Part shown: one piece after another, positions 33,101 to 42,693 of the stretch
How the letters are laid out: each line of letters begins with the position of its first letter
Numbering within the stretch: position 1 is the stretch's first letter
Assembly: GCF_943734655.1 (NCBI RefSeq)
Contig: NC_071355.1
Location: forward strand, 73,307,449 to 73,371,448
Length of the DNA: 64,000 nucleotides
Source: Sabethes cyaneus
Lineage: Eukaryota; Arthropoda; Insecta; Diptera; Culicidae
Reading direction: 5' to 3'
Notes under the pieces: generated by a model
Databases searched by the model: none
The model's input: only the letters and a program-made list of their open reading frames with translations
Told to the model about the DNA's origin: nothing
Made by a program: the position numbers and the translations under genes

Positions 33101-33834
33101 ACTGCACCGTTTTTCAAGCTGAAATCTTTGCAATTATGTGCGGAGCTCAGTTTGCACTTCAGAAAGAACTGATAGGTAAGATTATCTACTTCTGTTCTGA
33201 CAGTCAAGCCGCTATAAAAGCCCTTTGTGCGGCTAATTCTAAATCTAAAACAGTCATCGCCTGCCACACCCAATTAGAAGAACTAAGCATTCTAAATGCC
33301 GTTCATCTGGTTTGGGTTCCTGGCCATTCTGGTATAACCGGAAATGAATGGGCTGATGAACTAGCAAGATCTGGAGCAGAAAAGTCGGTTTTCGGACCGG
33401 AACCTGCTTTACCAATTGCGGCATGTTGGATAAAACAAAAGATTCGATCTTGGTTTTCATCTGAACATGTACGTTATTGGGAAAATCTTGAAACTTGTCG
33501 TCAAACGAAAAGTTTCATTGTTAAGCCTTGTGAGAAGGTTGCGAAATTTCTTTTGCAACACTCAAAGGTAAATTGCAGTATTCTTGTCAGATCACTGACT
33601 GGTCACTGCAGGCTAAATTATCATATGGCTACGATTCAGCGAGCTGAATCGTTTCATTGTAATTTATGTGAATCCGACTACGGTACACCATATCACGTAA
33701 TTTGCAACTGTCCTGCAGTAGCACAATTGCGTCATAGGATCTTTGGATCCTACGTCTTAAATGAATCGGATTTTAGGAAACTAAAATTACGAGACATTTT
33801 GATGTTCCTTACCGAAAGCGGTATTGAGCTATAA
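30133..33834 (+). CDS. LOA/Lian-type pol: AP endonuclease, reverse transcriptase, RNase H
   Basis: One unbroken frame follows a TAA at 30130-30132; its first codon here is TTG, and the first in-frame ATG comes only at about 30381, inside the endonuclease. The protein should nick target DNA and copy its RNA there (target-primed reverse transcription). Endonuclease: VRVAQINLQH (about residue 30), QEPYF, SDANAH with Asp near residue 167, LDITL and ISDH. RT: SPGTDGIYP, RPISLTS, motif A LDIEGAFDNV (Asp near 608), motif B CPQGGVLSPLLWN, motif C FADD (692-693). RNase H: YTDGS (Asp near 962), QAEIFAI, SDSQAA and VPGHSGITGNEWADELA. A C-terminal CNLC...H...C cluster (about 1176-1195) resembles the zinc-binding end of related elements. 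All expected catalytic residues appear present. LOA/Lian assignment is inferred; I clade is the alternative. Confidence 0.9.
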   Translation: MASLTICCLICVGDCLCIYSASQIVRVAQINLQHKRAANLYLCEKLFNGSVTIALVQEPYFRKGYFHSTDIGNQNFAAFSKTGMTNPRLMPRACILLHRSISACLISELTTRDICAVTVELVVDDVHRRYVYCSAYLPHDEPSPSDDFRNVVRYCQSNGLPLIVGSDANAHHIIWGSSDINPRGSDLMEYLSSTNLGILNIGNCPTFIRAGREEVLDITLCSNRISHELAQWHVSNETPISDHCFIYFDHLGVSLNAATFRNPRFSDWELFEEELATKFQGFEPTIESSIDLDVAVDVTTSFIAESFEVACPLKTIKTTRGTPWWNSHLAELKKRCRRAWNRRRRDGVEPFKQARKAYAKALRSSARTSWHRFCSNVSSFGEASRLNKILSKSKDYQVNNIRSSNGEYCSNDNEILECLFYSHFPGCVEPEVRNDPEIVLGGLDSWAFARRLVTTEAIEWAVNSFSPYKSPGTDGIYPILLQKGFKYFKHILRRMFVCSIAIGYIPTQWREITIKFIPKGGRATYEQAKSFRPISLTSFLLKSLERIVDHHIRETSLVEVPLHSAQHAYQSGKSTTTLLHDVVDKIEVAFSQKESCLGTFLDIEGAFDNVSFASILEAARYHNVPSIIIKWIEQMLSNRLLFSSLRQASIWKQSVCGCPQGGVLSPLLWNLVADGLLRKLNGLGYPSYGFADDYLILVVGKCISTLFDLMQQALRVVETWCRETALSVNPSKTSIVLFSRRRNTNGARALRFYDSDVDVVNEVKYVGLILNSKLDWSTNIDFRIKKACMAFGQCRRAIGNSWGLKPKYIHWLYTVVVRPILAYGCLVWWQRGEVVTVQTKLNHLQRMCLMAMSGAFTTTPTAALQAIFNIKPLHFHLKQEALICAYRLHAIGFWQSVDGSTGHTRLWSQIVAEDKFALAPSDVTLMRTFPYRTFSSDFPPREDWMSGYMERKISDYVVCYTDGSLYEGRAGAGVYCRELELEESHSLGSYCTVFQAEIFAIMCGAQFALQKELIGKIIYFCSDSQAAIKALCAANSKSKTVIACHTQLEELSILNAVHLVWVPGHSGITGNEWADELARSGAEKSVFGPEPALPIAACWIKQKIRSWFSSEHVRYWENLETCRQTKSFIVKPCEKVAKFLLQHSKVNCSILVRSLTGHCRLNYHMATIQRAESFHCNLCESDYGTPYHVICNCPAVAQLRHRIFGSYVLNESDFRKLKLRDILMFLTESGIEL

Positions 33835-34107
33835 GCTCTTATTTATCATGAGTATACCCCCCAGGGGGTGTACTTTTGATAAGTTAACTACCAAGGATTG
33901 CAGTATCCCTTCGGGGGTACAAAAATCTCTCGGTATATATATGTTTGTGTTTGTCCAAATTCCTCATCCACCCCTTCCTATTCCTCCTGTTTTCCTTCCC
34001 GTCCTCATCAGGTAAATGATGACACGGGCAAGATGGGCAAGGCACAAATCTTCCACATGATTGTGAGGAACGTGCTGCTCGAGCCAAAGATGCTGATACC
34101 TGATACC
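33835..34107 (+). other. 3' untranslated region with tandem TGATACC end
   Basis: About 270 bp after the TAA at 33832-33834. It has a small GC-rich palindrome 'taccccccagggggtgta' near 33854-33871 and a pyrimidine-rich run at 33958-34010. It ends with two tandem TGATACC units (34094-34100 and 34101-34107); the last base is shared with the flanking duplication. Short tandem 3' ends instead of poly(A) are known in several non-LTR clades and mark where reverse transcription starts. Confidence 0.75.
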
Positions 34108-34466
34108 AACAAAGTCATCCTCTCGTTGATTGTCTTCCAGCCCATCACGCGATCCTGCATTCTGTCTGCCTCAACAAAGGTTGTTCCTAGCTCGTTGATC
34201 GCTCCAACGCCTCAAAATGCTCAAAATTTGGCCTTGCCGCTACAGATGCTCCATTTCTTCTCGCCTTTGCTATGGATCTTCTGCAGTGCCACGATGGTGA
34301 ACTTTCATCGTTCTAACTGTTCAAGTAGCACCCTGTCGCCATCAGCGATCTGCAGTATTTGGTACCAAGTATGCATTCCTTATTTCGTCACCTTTGTACA
34401 TCTTAGTTTTAGTGCCGAGAAAACCCGTTTCCTAATGCAGCCGGGCGCTTGTGATCAGACACTGTC
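34107..34466. repeat. 360 bp direct repeat, right copy (long target-site duplication)
   Basis: Identical to 29127-29486 and directly abutting the TGATACC end of the LOA-type element. On the minus strand it encodes part of the RTE-like endonuclease relic, continuing without a break into 34467 onward. Confidence 0.9.
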
Positions 34467-35049
34467 GTGAGCTGCTCTTAGCTTGGAGTACAACCGCGCA
34501 CTTGGTTGCTTAGATAGATTCTTTCTAAACCTAATATAACCGGAGAGGTAAGCAAAAGAAAATAAAACTGTTCGATTAAAACGGATCTTTTCTTCTGAAA
34601 AGGAGGTGGGCAGGGCCAACCGACAAAAATTGTAGGAACCTAAAATGGGCATTCTGACAAAATTTGGTTCAAATCTGTGAGGGTCGATGACACAGCACGG
34701 GTGTCGGGCATTTCGCGTAGAGTGAGCCTTATGCATAAATTTTAAATTTGTAATAACTTAAGAACGGCTGAAAAAAGGTATGAAGCCTAGGGAAACAAGC
34801 GAGTGGTTCACGTAAAACTTCAAATGCGGGTACAATTCGACAATTTTGGATTTTTTGAAATTACTCCCTGTACCTGTAGTAGTAGTCCTACGTCAAAATG
34901 TAAAATTTTGACATTTTTGGGAAATTTGGCAAATTTTAAAGATTTTTCGAAAAAAAAATCAGAAAGAGTGTGCATAACTAACGCCTGACCAGATTTTAGG
35001 GTCCAATTTAAGCTATCTTTGACAAAATAAGGCAATTCGGACGGAACAT
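34467..35049. other. Upstream end of the RTE-like relic, then unrecognised sequence
   Basis: 34467 to about 34530 should be the 5' part of the minus-strand RTE-like element interrupted by the LOA insertion; no further domain could be read. The rest is AT-rich DNA with short repeat-like phrases ('cggacggaacatgcattgg') and no supported gene. Confidence 0.4.
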
Positions 35050-36232
35050 GCATTGGAGTAATTCTCGCTGAAACGGGGCCACTACTGACACGAGGTCTTC
35101 AAATATTGGAACTTTTGCGCTCAATTGGTTGAAAATGGTTAAAAAATAAGAATTACACTTTTGATTCCCTGAAAATAGTGGACCCCTCGTTCGCCAAGGG
35201 GCCTAACAGTTTAAAGAAAGTTGAATTTTGAGCAAACCTTGAGATCTATATCATGTAATATTTCATAAATTTGTCATGAAACAACTAATAAATGGCCCGG
35301 TTCTGTAAAGAAGAACATGGCTTTTAAATGGAGTAAAAAACATTTTTAGCGGCCATCTTGGATTTGGTCGCCATATTGGTTTTTATCAAAAAATGGCCGT
35401 ATTCACCATGAGCCTACAGAGACTATAGATTACAGAGACGCCGAGACACTCAAAAACCGCTAAATTTTGAACGAAAGCGGAGAGTTACATTTATTTATGA
35501 TGGTTTTGTTTCCAAATTTAACGGATTTTGAGTGTCTCGGCGCCTCTGTAATCTATAGTCTCTGTACATGAGCCACCCAACCGATTTTCTTTAACTGAGA
35601 AAAAATGCTATAAGAAACATTCATAAAATTAGGTGTGCAATGGCAGTTATTTGTAGCAAGGTTCACAATTTTCATATAATTATTGTGATATTTCCAAAAT
35701 TTGCTATTAAACAAACTACAAACGACACGGTTTTGTAAATAGGAGAGATAGGGCTTATAAATGAAGTGAATTCTATAAAGAACATTCATCAAATTACATG
35801 TGTAGTGGGGTAAAATAAACGAAACAATTAATTATCTGTATTAAGGTTTACAACGCTCATATAATGGAATATCTTGCTACAGAAAATTAATTGCTTTATT
35901 TAGTTAATGCCATTTCACACCTAACCTGATAAACGTTCTAGCATTTCTAGCATTTTTTCTCAGCTTTCCGTTGGTGGTCTTTAAATGAAAATCGGTTGAG
36001 GGGCTCATGGTGAAAACGGCCATTTTTTGATAAAATCCAACATGGCGACCAACTCCAAGATGGCCACAAAAAAATTTGTACTCCATTTGACAGCTCTGTT
36101 CTTTTTCTTCGAGGTATAAAAAGTGTAATTGTTATTTTTTTAACCATTTTCAACCAATTAAGCTCAAAAGTTCCAATATTTGAAGACCTCGTGTCAGAAG
36201 TAGCCCCGTTTCAGCGAGAATTACTCATTGAG
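35050..36232. mobile_element. Foldback element carrying a nested MITE
   Basis: The ends pair over about 120 bp: 'gtaattctcgctgaaacgggg' with 'gaggtcttcaaatattggaac' on the left, and their complements at about 36165-36230 on the right. Inner segments also pair: 'gcggccatcttggatttgg' near 35350 with 'ccaagatggccac' near 36056, and 'aaaaaatggccgt' with 'acggccattttttgat'. The centre is AT-rich and has two related 'aacattcat(c/a)aaatta' segments. A separate MITE occupies 35415-35566. No coding capacity. Confidence 0.8.
35415..35566. mobile_element. 152 bp MITE with 8 bp target duplication
   Basis: Starts TACAGAGACTATAGATTACA and ends with the complement; the inverted repeats run about 55 bp with roughly four mismatches. 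An exact 8 bp direct repeat 'catgagcc' flanks it (35407-35414 and 35567-35574). Inserted in the foldback 35050-36232. The 8 bp duplication suggests an hAT-type (or P-type) transposase; no coding capacity. Confidence 0.9.
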
Positions 36233-36245
36233 AAATTATACATTC

Positions 36246-36865
36246 GGGCTTATTTCTAATTCCCGTCGTAGTGAAAAAAGCCATGCTAATTTTCAACATT
36301 TGCTTGATGGATTTAATGAATACTCCAAAAGTTCTTGTGCTGATTTGACTAAAACACACTTACCTTCCGATCCGTGAACTTTGAAATGACTGAAAAGCGA
36401 CTAAAACATATTATTGAAATTATGCAACTGACTTTATTTCTAAAATTCGTCGTACCGTTTTAAAATTCGTCCATCAAAATTTTTCATCGTCCGAACTAAA
36501 AATCACAACAATGTGTACGAAGCTAACGCACACGTATTTGTGTAGGACGGCATGACAAATGTTATTCTACAAAATTTCTGCAGGTCAGGCAAGTTTTCCT
36601 GGCTGTAGAATAACTACAATGCCTTGCGTTTATTTTCATTTATGAATGACGGAAATTAAAACGATTAGTCGACATTTTCTTCTTTGTCGCACGAAAACAC
36701 GTAGGAAATTTGGCTGTTAGGACTTTTTTAATGATAAAAAGCATTTAAATAGATCTCAGCTCAATTTGATTGATCGCGTATGATAGACAACAAACTAAAA
36801 TAGTTTTAATAATTTGTGTTGGATAGGACGGGAATAGGCAATTACGACGAAGCATTAACATAACC
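36246..36865 (-). mobile_element. TA-flanked non-autonomous element, copy 3 (inverse orientation)
   Basis: Reverse-oriented copy of the family at 19275 and 44669, 620 bp, with internal losses near the 'aaaatatcagcatttttatg' part of the others. Diagnostic words, read in complement, include 'gcctattcccgtcctat', 'gagctgagatctat' and 'gcctgacctgcagaaat'. It begins 14 bp after the end of the neighbouring foldback. TA is present only on the right flank (36866-36867); the left flank is TTC, so that end has diverged. Confidence 0.85.
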
Positions 36866-37070
36866 TATATGAATATTGTTGTGATTTTACAAGGTTTTGT
36901 GTTTCAGTCTATTTTTTCGGAAAATAAACTTATTTTCCCACAACTTTTCTTTTGAAATCATTTTGATCAAATGAGTAGTTTTCGACATATGATATTTTGA
37001 AAGTGTCTGATGCGAAGAATGATAAATTGGATGAACTGGAAAATTTGCCGAATGTTTTATTGACTAAACT
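36866..37070. other. Unrecognised AT-rich sequence
   Basis: Short spacer between elements; nothing recognised. Confidence 0.3.
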
Positions 37071-37180
37071 ACCCAAGTAACAATGCTGGTTTTATTACAC
37101 ACTTATGACGGTCCTGGCGACTAAAATTGATCATAAAAACCGTAATAAGAGTGCAATAAAACTCAAATTGTTACTTGGGT
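37071..37180. mobile_element. 110 bp MITE with CCCAAGTAAC termini
   Basis: ACCCAAGTAACAATGCTGG at the left end pairs with 'aaattgttacttgggt' at the right. The flanks allow either a TA duplication (if the outer A/T is excluded) or a 3 bp 'act' duplication (37068-37070 and 37181-37183). The terminus CCC(A/G)AGGTAAC-like wording is shared with the larger element at 42600-43809, suggesting one superfamily. A related partial right half appears near 40937-40985. Confidence 0.8.
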
Positions 37181-37805
37181 ACTGCCGCACCCTTATTCCA
37201 GGTGATCTAATACCTAGTTTTGTATCTCCCAATTCTATCATTCCACACACGCATATGGTGCCTCGGCGACGATAATTATTTTTGTATGACTGCCACCGAG
37301 AGGATAGACTGTTATCTACTCAGTCAGTGCGATAGAAATAGGCAGTCTGTTGCCGGACGTCGCAACGACAAGTTTAGTGATTCTAGCACCACCCGGTGTT
37401 TTGGATTTTTTACTTGTATCCGACTCTGTACGCGGTCAAGAGGTAAACTCTTTGTTGGAAAATGAAGAATTGTCTACATTTTCTTACTTTCCAAAAAAAG
37501 AGTTCACGTCTTGACCGAAGGTTTTTTTAAAAAATGTCGCGTATTTAGACGCAATTCTGAAAAGTTGCTCTTGAGCAAAATAATTGTGCATAAAGAACAA
37601 TAAAGCCTTGCGTGGTATCTAACAGAGCAAACTTTCATTCCAATCAAAAATAGTGGAGACAAGAACAGTTTTTTCAGCATTTTGAGCTAGGAAATACTCT
37701 ACAAAAATTGAGGAATATTTAATTTAGCAATATTGTAGGTTATATTTAGCTCTACAAGTGTCCCATATAATTGTATAACGTATTACAATTTTTTTTATAA
37801 AATTA
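37181..37805. other. Unrecognised sequence
   Basis: The frame at 37220-37465 (+, 81 codons) has no motif. Complementary 'ttcggtcaagac'/'gcggtcaagaggtaaactcttt' words near 37430 and 37500 may be an imperfect hairpin. Confidence 0.3.
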
Positions 37806-38035
37806 AAAAATAAGAAAACTTATCCAATTTAATTCTACTATGTGTATTTTATTCACGACAGATACGTATTTCGCCTACGACTTGCAGGCTTCCTCAGTGT
37901 CTGTTTTCGAACTCGAAGTTCGAACTCGAAGTTCGAAAACAGACACCGAGGAAGCCTGCAAGTCGTAGGCGAAATGCGTATCTGTCGTGAATAAAATACA
38001 CATAGTAGAATTAAATTGGATAAGTTTTCTTATTT
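37806..38035. repeat. Near-perfect 230 bp hairpin
   Basis: Left arm 37806-37914 and right arm about 37922-38035 pair almost fully, from 'aaataagaaaacttatccaa' at the outside through 'cgcctacgacttgcaggctt' to a centre made of repeated 'ttcgaactcgaag'. Two or three mismatches only. Such a young-looking inverted repeat is typical of a MITE. The outer flank shows no clear duplication. Confidence 0.85.
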
Positions 38036-38085
38036 TGTATTTTTAGGTTTCGTATTCTACTAAGACGGTCCAAAAACTTCAGTCA

Positions 38086-38205
38086 ATTTTTTTTTTGTTT
38101 GATTCACTTTAACAGCTTGGATCATTCGTGGCTTCTGCGGGGTTGGGATTTGAACCCGGGTCCTCGGCGCGAGAGGCGTGAATGCTAACCACTACACCGG
38201 GATTG
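38086..38205 (-). repeat. tRNA-derived SINE
   Basis: On the minus strand the unit starts near 38205 with 'cccggtgtagtggttagca' (RNA polymerase III box A, TAGTGGTTAGC) and has box B GGGTTCAAATCCC (38157-38145). After a ~50 bp tail it ends in about eleven A's (38096-38086). Spacing of A and B boxes fits a tRNA. The region between resembles an anticodon arm with CTC (Glu-like), but its stem pairs poorly and no acceptor stem closes. This is therefore a tRNA-derived SINE, not a working tRNA gene. Confidence 0.8.
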
Positions 38206-41007
38206 ACCCCTTTTTATAGTTTTGTATGCTTAACGCGCTGCAGTCAAAAAAGTAAAATCGAAGAGCGTGGCTGCTCCAGCTGCATTGTTACTAGACACAA
38301 AATTTCCTATTTGGTTGGTACACAAGAGCTGTTGAGCCGAACAACGATTTTAGGAAACCACGATATGTTTGCCAGGAAAGTCAACGTATCATGCGGACCT
38401 TATTTATCAAGATGCTGCCGATACAGTCCCTAGAGGCGGAATGGGGCTTTTGTTCCAGACACGGGATGTATGCTTGGCGACAAGACTCCAATATCAATTC
38501 TCGGTCGTCGGCTATAGGGTGTATAGTATAGTAATTGGAAAAGAGCGAAAAAATGTGCTTCTTCGCAAACATTATTAACGAAACCACTTATCTTCGTTGG
38601 ATCGCCAATCAACAGACCAGAAAATAGCTCAAGACGCAAAGCGAAACCGTAAAAACACAATCCACGTGCCTTCTTTGTTGAAATTAAGAAAGTTTACACT
38701 ATTTTATGTTCAATATGTATAACTCGTTCTTCGAAATAAATTGTAAACTATTGAATAACACTCATTTTTTTGAATTCTTCAAAATAGGCCACTTGGCATT
38801 GTAACAACAAAACAACCCTTCTAACAAACATTTCCTCTATTTTCCCTTCCAGAAAATGAAGCAATAAGGTGAGTACCATTCAGCCATACAAAATTTACGA
38901 CAACTGCTGGCAATTCATTTGCCTAAATAGGTCCCATATTTTGCCAAGAACATCCCAATCGAGCGTACGTACGTAAACCGGAACACGTTGCTTCGTCCTG
39001 CCGTACACACGGTGCAGAAGAGCCCTATTAGGGACAAATCAACGCGCATAAAACTGTGAGTTACACCCACACAAGACACAACAATTGTAGGTATAAATTG
39101 TACAGCAATTCCGCTCGACCGTAAAACAGAACGCTGCCCATTTTACGGTCCAATGCGAGAGGATATATTCTAACGATGTAGGTAAACGGTCGCTCGATGT
39201 CGATAGACGTACGATGGTTGCGCTTGCTTTGGAAAAGTTCTACGTTTTAGGTGCTGGAAAAACACCTTCGAAATAGTTTCTGAAAATATATTCTTTTTTT
39301 CGTTTTCCCAACCAATAACTGTCTCCAGAAAAATGATGCCAAAGAGATATTTTTCATAGCAGAAAATCCTGATCAATGGACATCACGTCCGTCGACTAAC
39401 GGCAGTTGTATATTGAAGGGAACAGAAAAGGAGCTTTATTTTTTTTTCTTCAGGTAACTTTATCGAAGAAGAAGTAGCATTTTTTCAGAGAAAATCGATT
39501 GAACCGTCTTTTCTCAAACCATTGCTTGTCCTACTTTCGTTGCTACGATTCTTTCTCTACCGGCTTGTCGTTCGTAACGTGTCCCTTTCAGTACATGGCA
39601 GCTAGACGACTTAAGCGAACAGGACAACGCTCGCCAAACTGGTCCCAACAACGACGCGGGGGAAGGGGAGTGTAGAAAAATATACATCCTAATGTTAAAG
39701 TGACAGTTTGTTGCCGAACCCAAACCCAACAGCAGCAGCGGTTGGGAAAAACGGGGGAAATTTTCAGTCGCACGTCTCGACCCGGGTCGCGCCTTGGAGT
39801 GAGGAATGTTATTCCTGGAGGGTGAAGAAATTTATGATCAGGATTTCGGGCAAACGTACAGAAGAAATAGAAGTCATTGACACCGGATCAGACTCCGCAC
39901 ATGGTCTATTTTCCAAGAGCGCGCTCATATCCGCTCGTTTGTAGCCTGTCTGCGTACAAAATAGCGTGGGGAGCACCGAATCACTACCCCAATCACTAGT
40001 ATCATGATGATAGCAATGAATATAAGGATATGGGTTCGCATGAACCGTGCAGCAGAAAGAGCGAGCGTGATTGTGCCCGTAATAATCAAAATAAAATAGA
40101 TAAGCGGAATTCGGAGCAAGGAGCATGTTGCTTGGTTGCTGCCTGTGTCAGACCGACCGGTACGAGCTCGGTCCCCTTAGCGGAGACCATATCAGTTTCG
40201 AAGCATTAGCAGATGACTTGTGCGTCGCAGACGAAATGGCCTGACGGACGATGACAGAAAAGACGACAGTTGACGGTTCCTGTCTCCGGCAGTATTAGCT
40301 TCTCCCGTCCCCTCCTGTACGATTTCATGATACATGTGGTAAAGGGTAAGCGGATAGGTCTAAGGCCAAGAAAAGATATGACAACTCAGTAAGTGGAAAC
40401 GATCTGGGGCTATTAGATCCGATATTGATATTCCCGGGGAATTTGATACGCTTTGTTTGCATTAATTATTAACCATTTGAATTCTTGTTTCTTCAACAAA
40501 CATTGAGAATACTTTCTGGTTTTGTGTCTTTTAGGAATGGAGAATTGTCTCCATTATTATTTCATTTTGAATTCTTTGCATCCAACAGCGTCATATCCAT
40601 ATCCGTCCATATATTTTGTTTTAATTTGGTATTTAAACTCTTATCGTTTTATGACATTCCTTTGGTCTTTTCTTTTAATTGAAAATGATTTTATGTAATT
40701 GAATTTTTCATGCTTCTAAAGGTTGGTGAAAATTTTTAATACCACTATGAAAACCATTTATAAGTCACGAAGCCCATTCTGATTAATGTTAACAACTTTC
40801 CTTTCTCGCCTGGGGGTTCATCGTGGTTTATAGTTTTCTTCAGTAATTATGACTGTTTACTTTGTATCGCTTTCACCTTTTCATTTATTAAAAAAAAGCT
40901 AAATCAATATCAATTTATTCTATTTACACTTCAATTCATGGTCATGAAAACCGCTATAAGAGTACAATAAAACCCACCTTGTGGCATGGGAATGACCATA
41001 CTAGTCA
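38206..41007. other. Unrecognised, partly single-copy-looking DNA
   Basis: About 2.8 kb with no defended gene. Frames at 38369-38578 (+) and 39809-40126 (-) lack motifs. The 38830-40330 portion is balanced in composition and free of internal repeats. A fragment near 40937-40985 ('aaaaccgctataagagtacaataaaaccc') resembles the right half of the MITE at 37071-37180. Confidence 0.3.
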
Positions 41008-41283
41008 TTGATCAGTACACCCTTCAATGCCCTAGATGCTCTTTTATATCTTCCACCGTTGCACCAATTCGTGCAATTTAAAGTTGAAAAAGGTGACAAA
41101 CAGAATACTATGTTAACAGTTTTTCTGAAAGTTTTTTCAGAACTTGCGTTAACTGTCAAATTAGCGCTGACGGATGCGTTGACGCAGCATTCTGTTCGAC
41201 CCTTTAGGCGTGCTAAACATTTTCAAGATGGAGATCTCAATGCAGACCTACGAATCCTCCTAGTTAGATTTGAACACTCTTAA
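41008..41283 (+). pseudogene. Possible non-LTR pol fragment between RT and RNase H
   Basis: A 91-codon frame contains LDALLYLPPLHQFVQFKVEK and, at its end, DGDLNADLRIL. This wording resembles the linker after RT in I/Loner-type elements that carry RNase H, where a 'leucine-P-proline-H-Q-V' segment is followed by 'GDLxGHLxIL'. No catalytic motif is present, so the assignment is tentative. Confidence 0.35.
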
Positions 41284-41289
41284 GACTTA

Positions 41290-41930
41290 CTTTACTCAAG
41301 TGGCTTGCCGTCCTAAGACACAGCCTGTTGAACAAGATTTCTCCAATAAACTCGGTTGTGGGCTACCGCTCTCCAATTCCTAGGACACCGAGTACTCTCC
41401 GCCAGATCTCGCTCCACCTGGTCTAACTATCTTGCTCGCTGCGCTCCTGGTCGTCCTGGTCGACCAGCACCATCTTTGCTTCTTGCACCATGCCCTGTCC
41501 GTCCAGCTTTAGCCACCATTTGGATACTGGGTTCAAGCTGTGCGAGTTCATGATTCATACACCGTTCTCTTGTACGCCGCCGAAGGTCGTTATTAGCACT
41601 CGTCGTTCGAAAACTCCGAACACTCGCAAGTCCTCCTCGAGTATTGTTCATGCCCGTCTAATAAGCGTCTTGTACAGGGTGCACTTTGTATAGGGACTTA
41701 GTCTGCTTAACCGCAAATGCTTGTGAAGCCCACAGTAAGAACGACTTTCGAAGATAATACGCCTCCGAATCTCGCGGCTTGTATCATTGTCCGCCGTTAC
41801 CAGTGAGCCAAGGTAGACAAATTCGTCGACTACCTCAAACTCATCGCCGCGGATCAATATACTATTGCCCAAGAGGCTTCAGTCGGCCTCGGTTCCACTG
41901 GCCAGCATATACTTGGTTTTAGACGTAATA
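41290..41930 (-). pseudogene. RTE-like element relic, RT C-terminal end
   Basis: Minus strand: FEVVDEFVYLGSLVTADND (about 41840-41785), REIRRRII, LSRLSPYTKCTLYKTLIRRA (to 41648), then in other frames VFGVFERRVL, MNHELAQL and NWRAVAHNRVYWRNLV (near 41370-41320). The order is that of the thumb and C-terminus of endonuclease-RT elements found widely in insects. A second fragment of a similar element lies at 43810-44262. Stops and shifts throughout. Confidence 0.8.
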
Positions 41931-42049
41931 GTTTTATATTGAAACCATGGTGATGTTCAAATACATGAATTCGATTGTTTTATTCCTCTCTCTTATTGAC
42001 TCTATGGCTCTCCATGGAATTGGGCTTGAAATAGGACTTCACATTGCAC

Positions 42050-42545
42050 TGAAAATAGAATTGAAATTGAAAGTAACTTTAAAGTCAAATGTCGAAAACA
42101 TAGAAGTTAGAGATTAAAAGTCAAAAATCAAAAGTAAAATTAAATAAACTGTCAAATTAATTAAATTAAAGCAGCAATTGGACAAATGCAATAGTTTAAA
42201 TTCAAAAGTCAAATATTTACATCAAATGTCAGTTGTTCAACAATTGAAATTCGGAAATTAAAAAACAAAACAAAAACATCAAAAACCTGAAGCCAAAGTT
42301 AAAAGTCAAAATTAAAAAGATAAAATTTAAGAATCAAAGGTCGAAAGTCAAAACAAAAAGGCAAAAGTAAAGAAAAAAGTCAAAAATCAAAAGTTAATTG
42401 GATGGACTCAAAAATCAGCAATGAAAAGCCGAAAGTCAAAATTTTACTCAAACATCATGAATTGGAAATCAAAAGGTGAAATTCAAAAGTCAAAGACTAA
42501 AAATCATCAGTCGAAACTCAAAAGCTAAAAATTAAAAGTTTATTT
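42050..42545. repeat. Degenerate 'aaaagtcaaa' low-complexity repeat
   Basis: About 500 bp in which 'aaagtcaaa', 'aaaatcaaaag' and 'gtcaaaattaaaa' recur at irregular 8-16 bp spacing. No frame or element ends. Probably an eroded simple repeat. Confidence 0.7.
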
Positions 42546-42660
42546 ACACTTTATTGGCGACGGTCGGTCATCTATCCTGCGCGAATGAATTATGGTCCTC
42601 TACCCAGGTAACCAACCAGCATTTCCAATGCAATTTAAATGCAAGCCAATAAGCTCTTAA

Positions 42661-42693
42661 GTATGTATGTATGTATGTATGTATGTATGTATG
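42661..42693. repeat. (GTAT)n microsatellite
   Basis: About eight uninterrupted 'gtat' units at the left edge of the 903 bp insert. On the minus strand this is a (CATA)n end, which may be the 3' tail of the inserted retroelement. Confidence 0.9.

Larger units (their letters stand above)
29487..34106 (+). mobile_element. Full-length LOA/Lian-type non-LTR retrotransposon
   Basis: The 4620 bp between the two 360 bp direct repeats forms one element: a 5' untranslated region with an HDV-like ribozyme fold, one long open frame for endonuclease, RT and RNase H (30133-33834), a short 3' untranslated region, and two copies of 'tgatacc' at the 3' end instead of a poly(A) tail. The architecture (single pol-like frame with a C-terminal RNase H, no clear gag-like ORF1, about 4.6 kb) matches what I remember of Lian elements from Aedes mosquitoes in the LOA clade. 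The I clade is the main alternative. Identical flanking duplications and an unbroken frame indicate a recent insertion. It lies in an RTE-like relic in opposite orientation. Confidence 0.85.

Noticed and set aside
29127..34466. LTR retrotransposon with 360 bp LTRs
   Set aside because: The repeats lack TG...CA ends and primer sites, encode RTE endonuclease remains continuous with the outer flanks, and enclose a non-LTR element.
38140..38205. tRNA gene on the minus strand
   Set aside because: A and B boxes are present, but the anticodon stem pairs poorly, no acceptor stem closes, and an A-tail follows; this is a tRNA-derived SINE.
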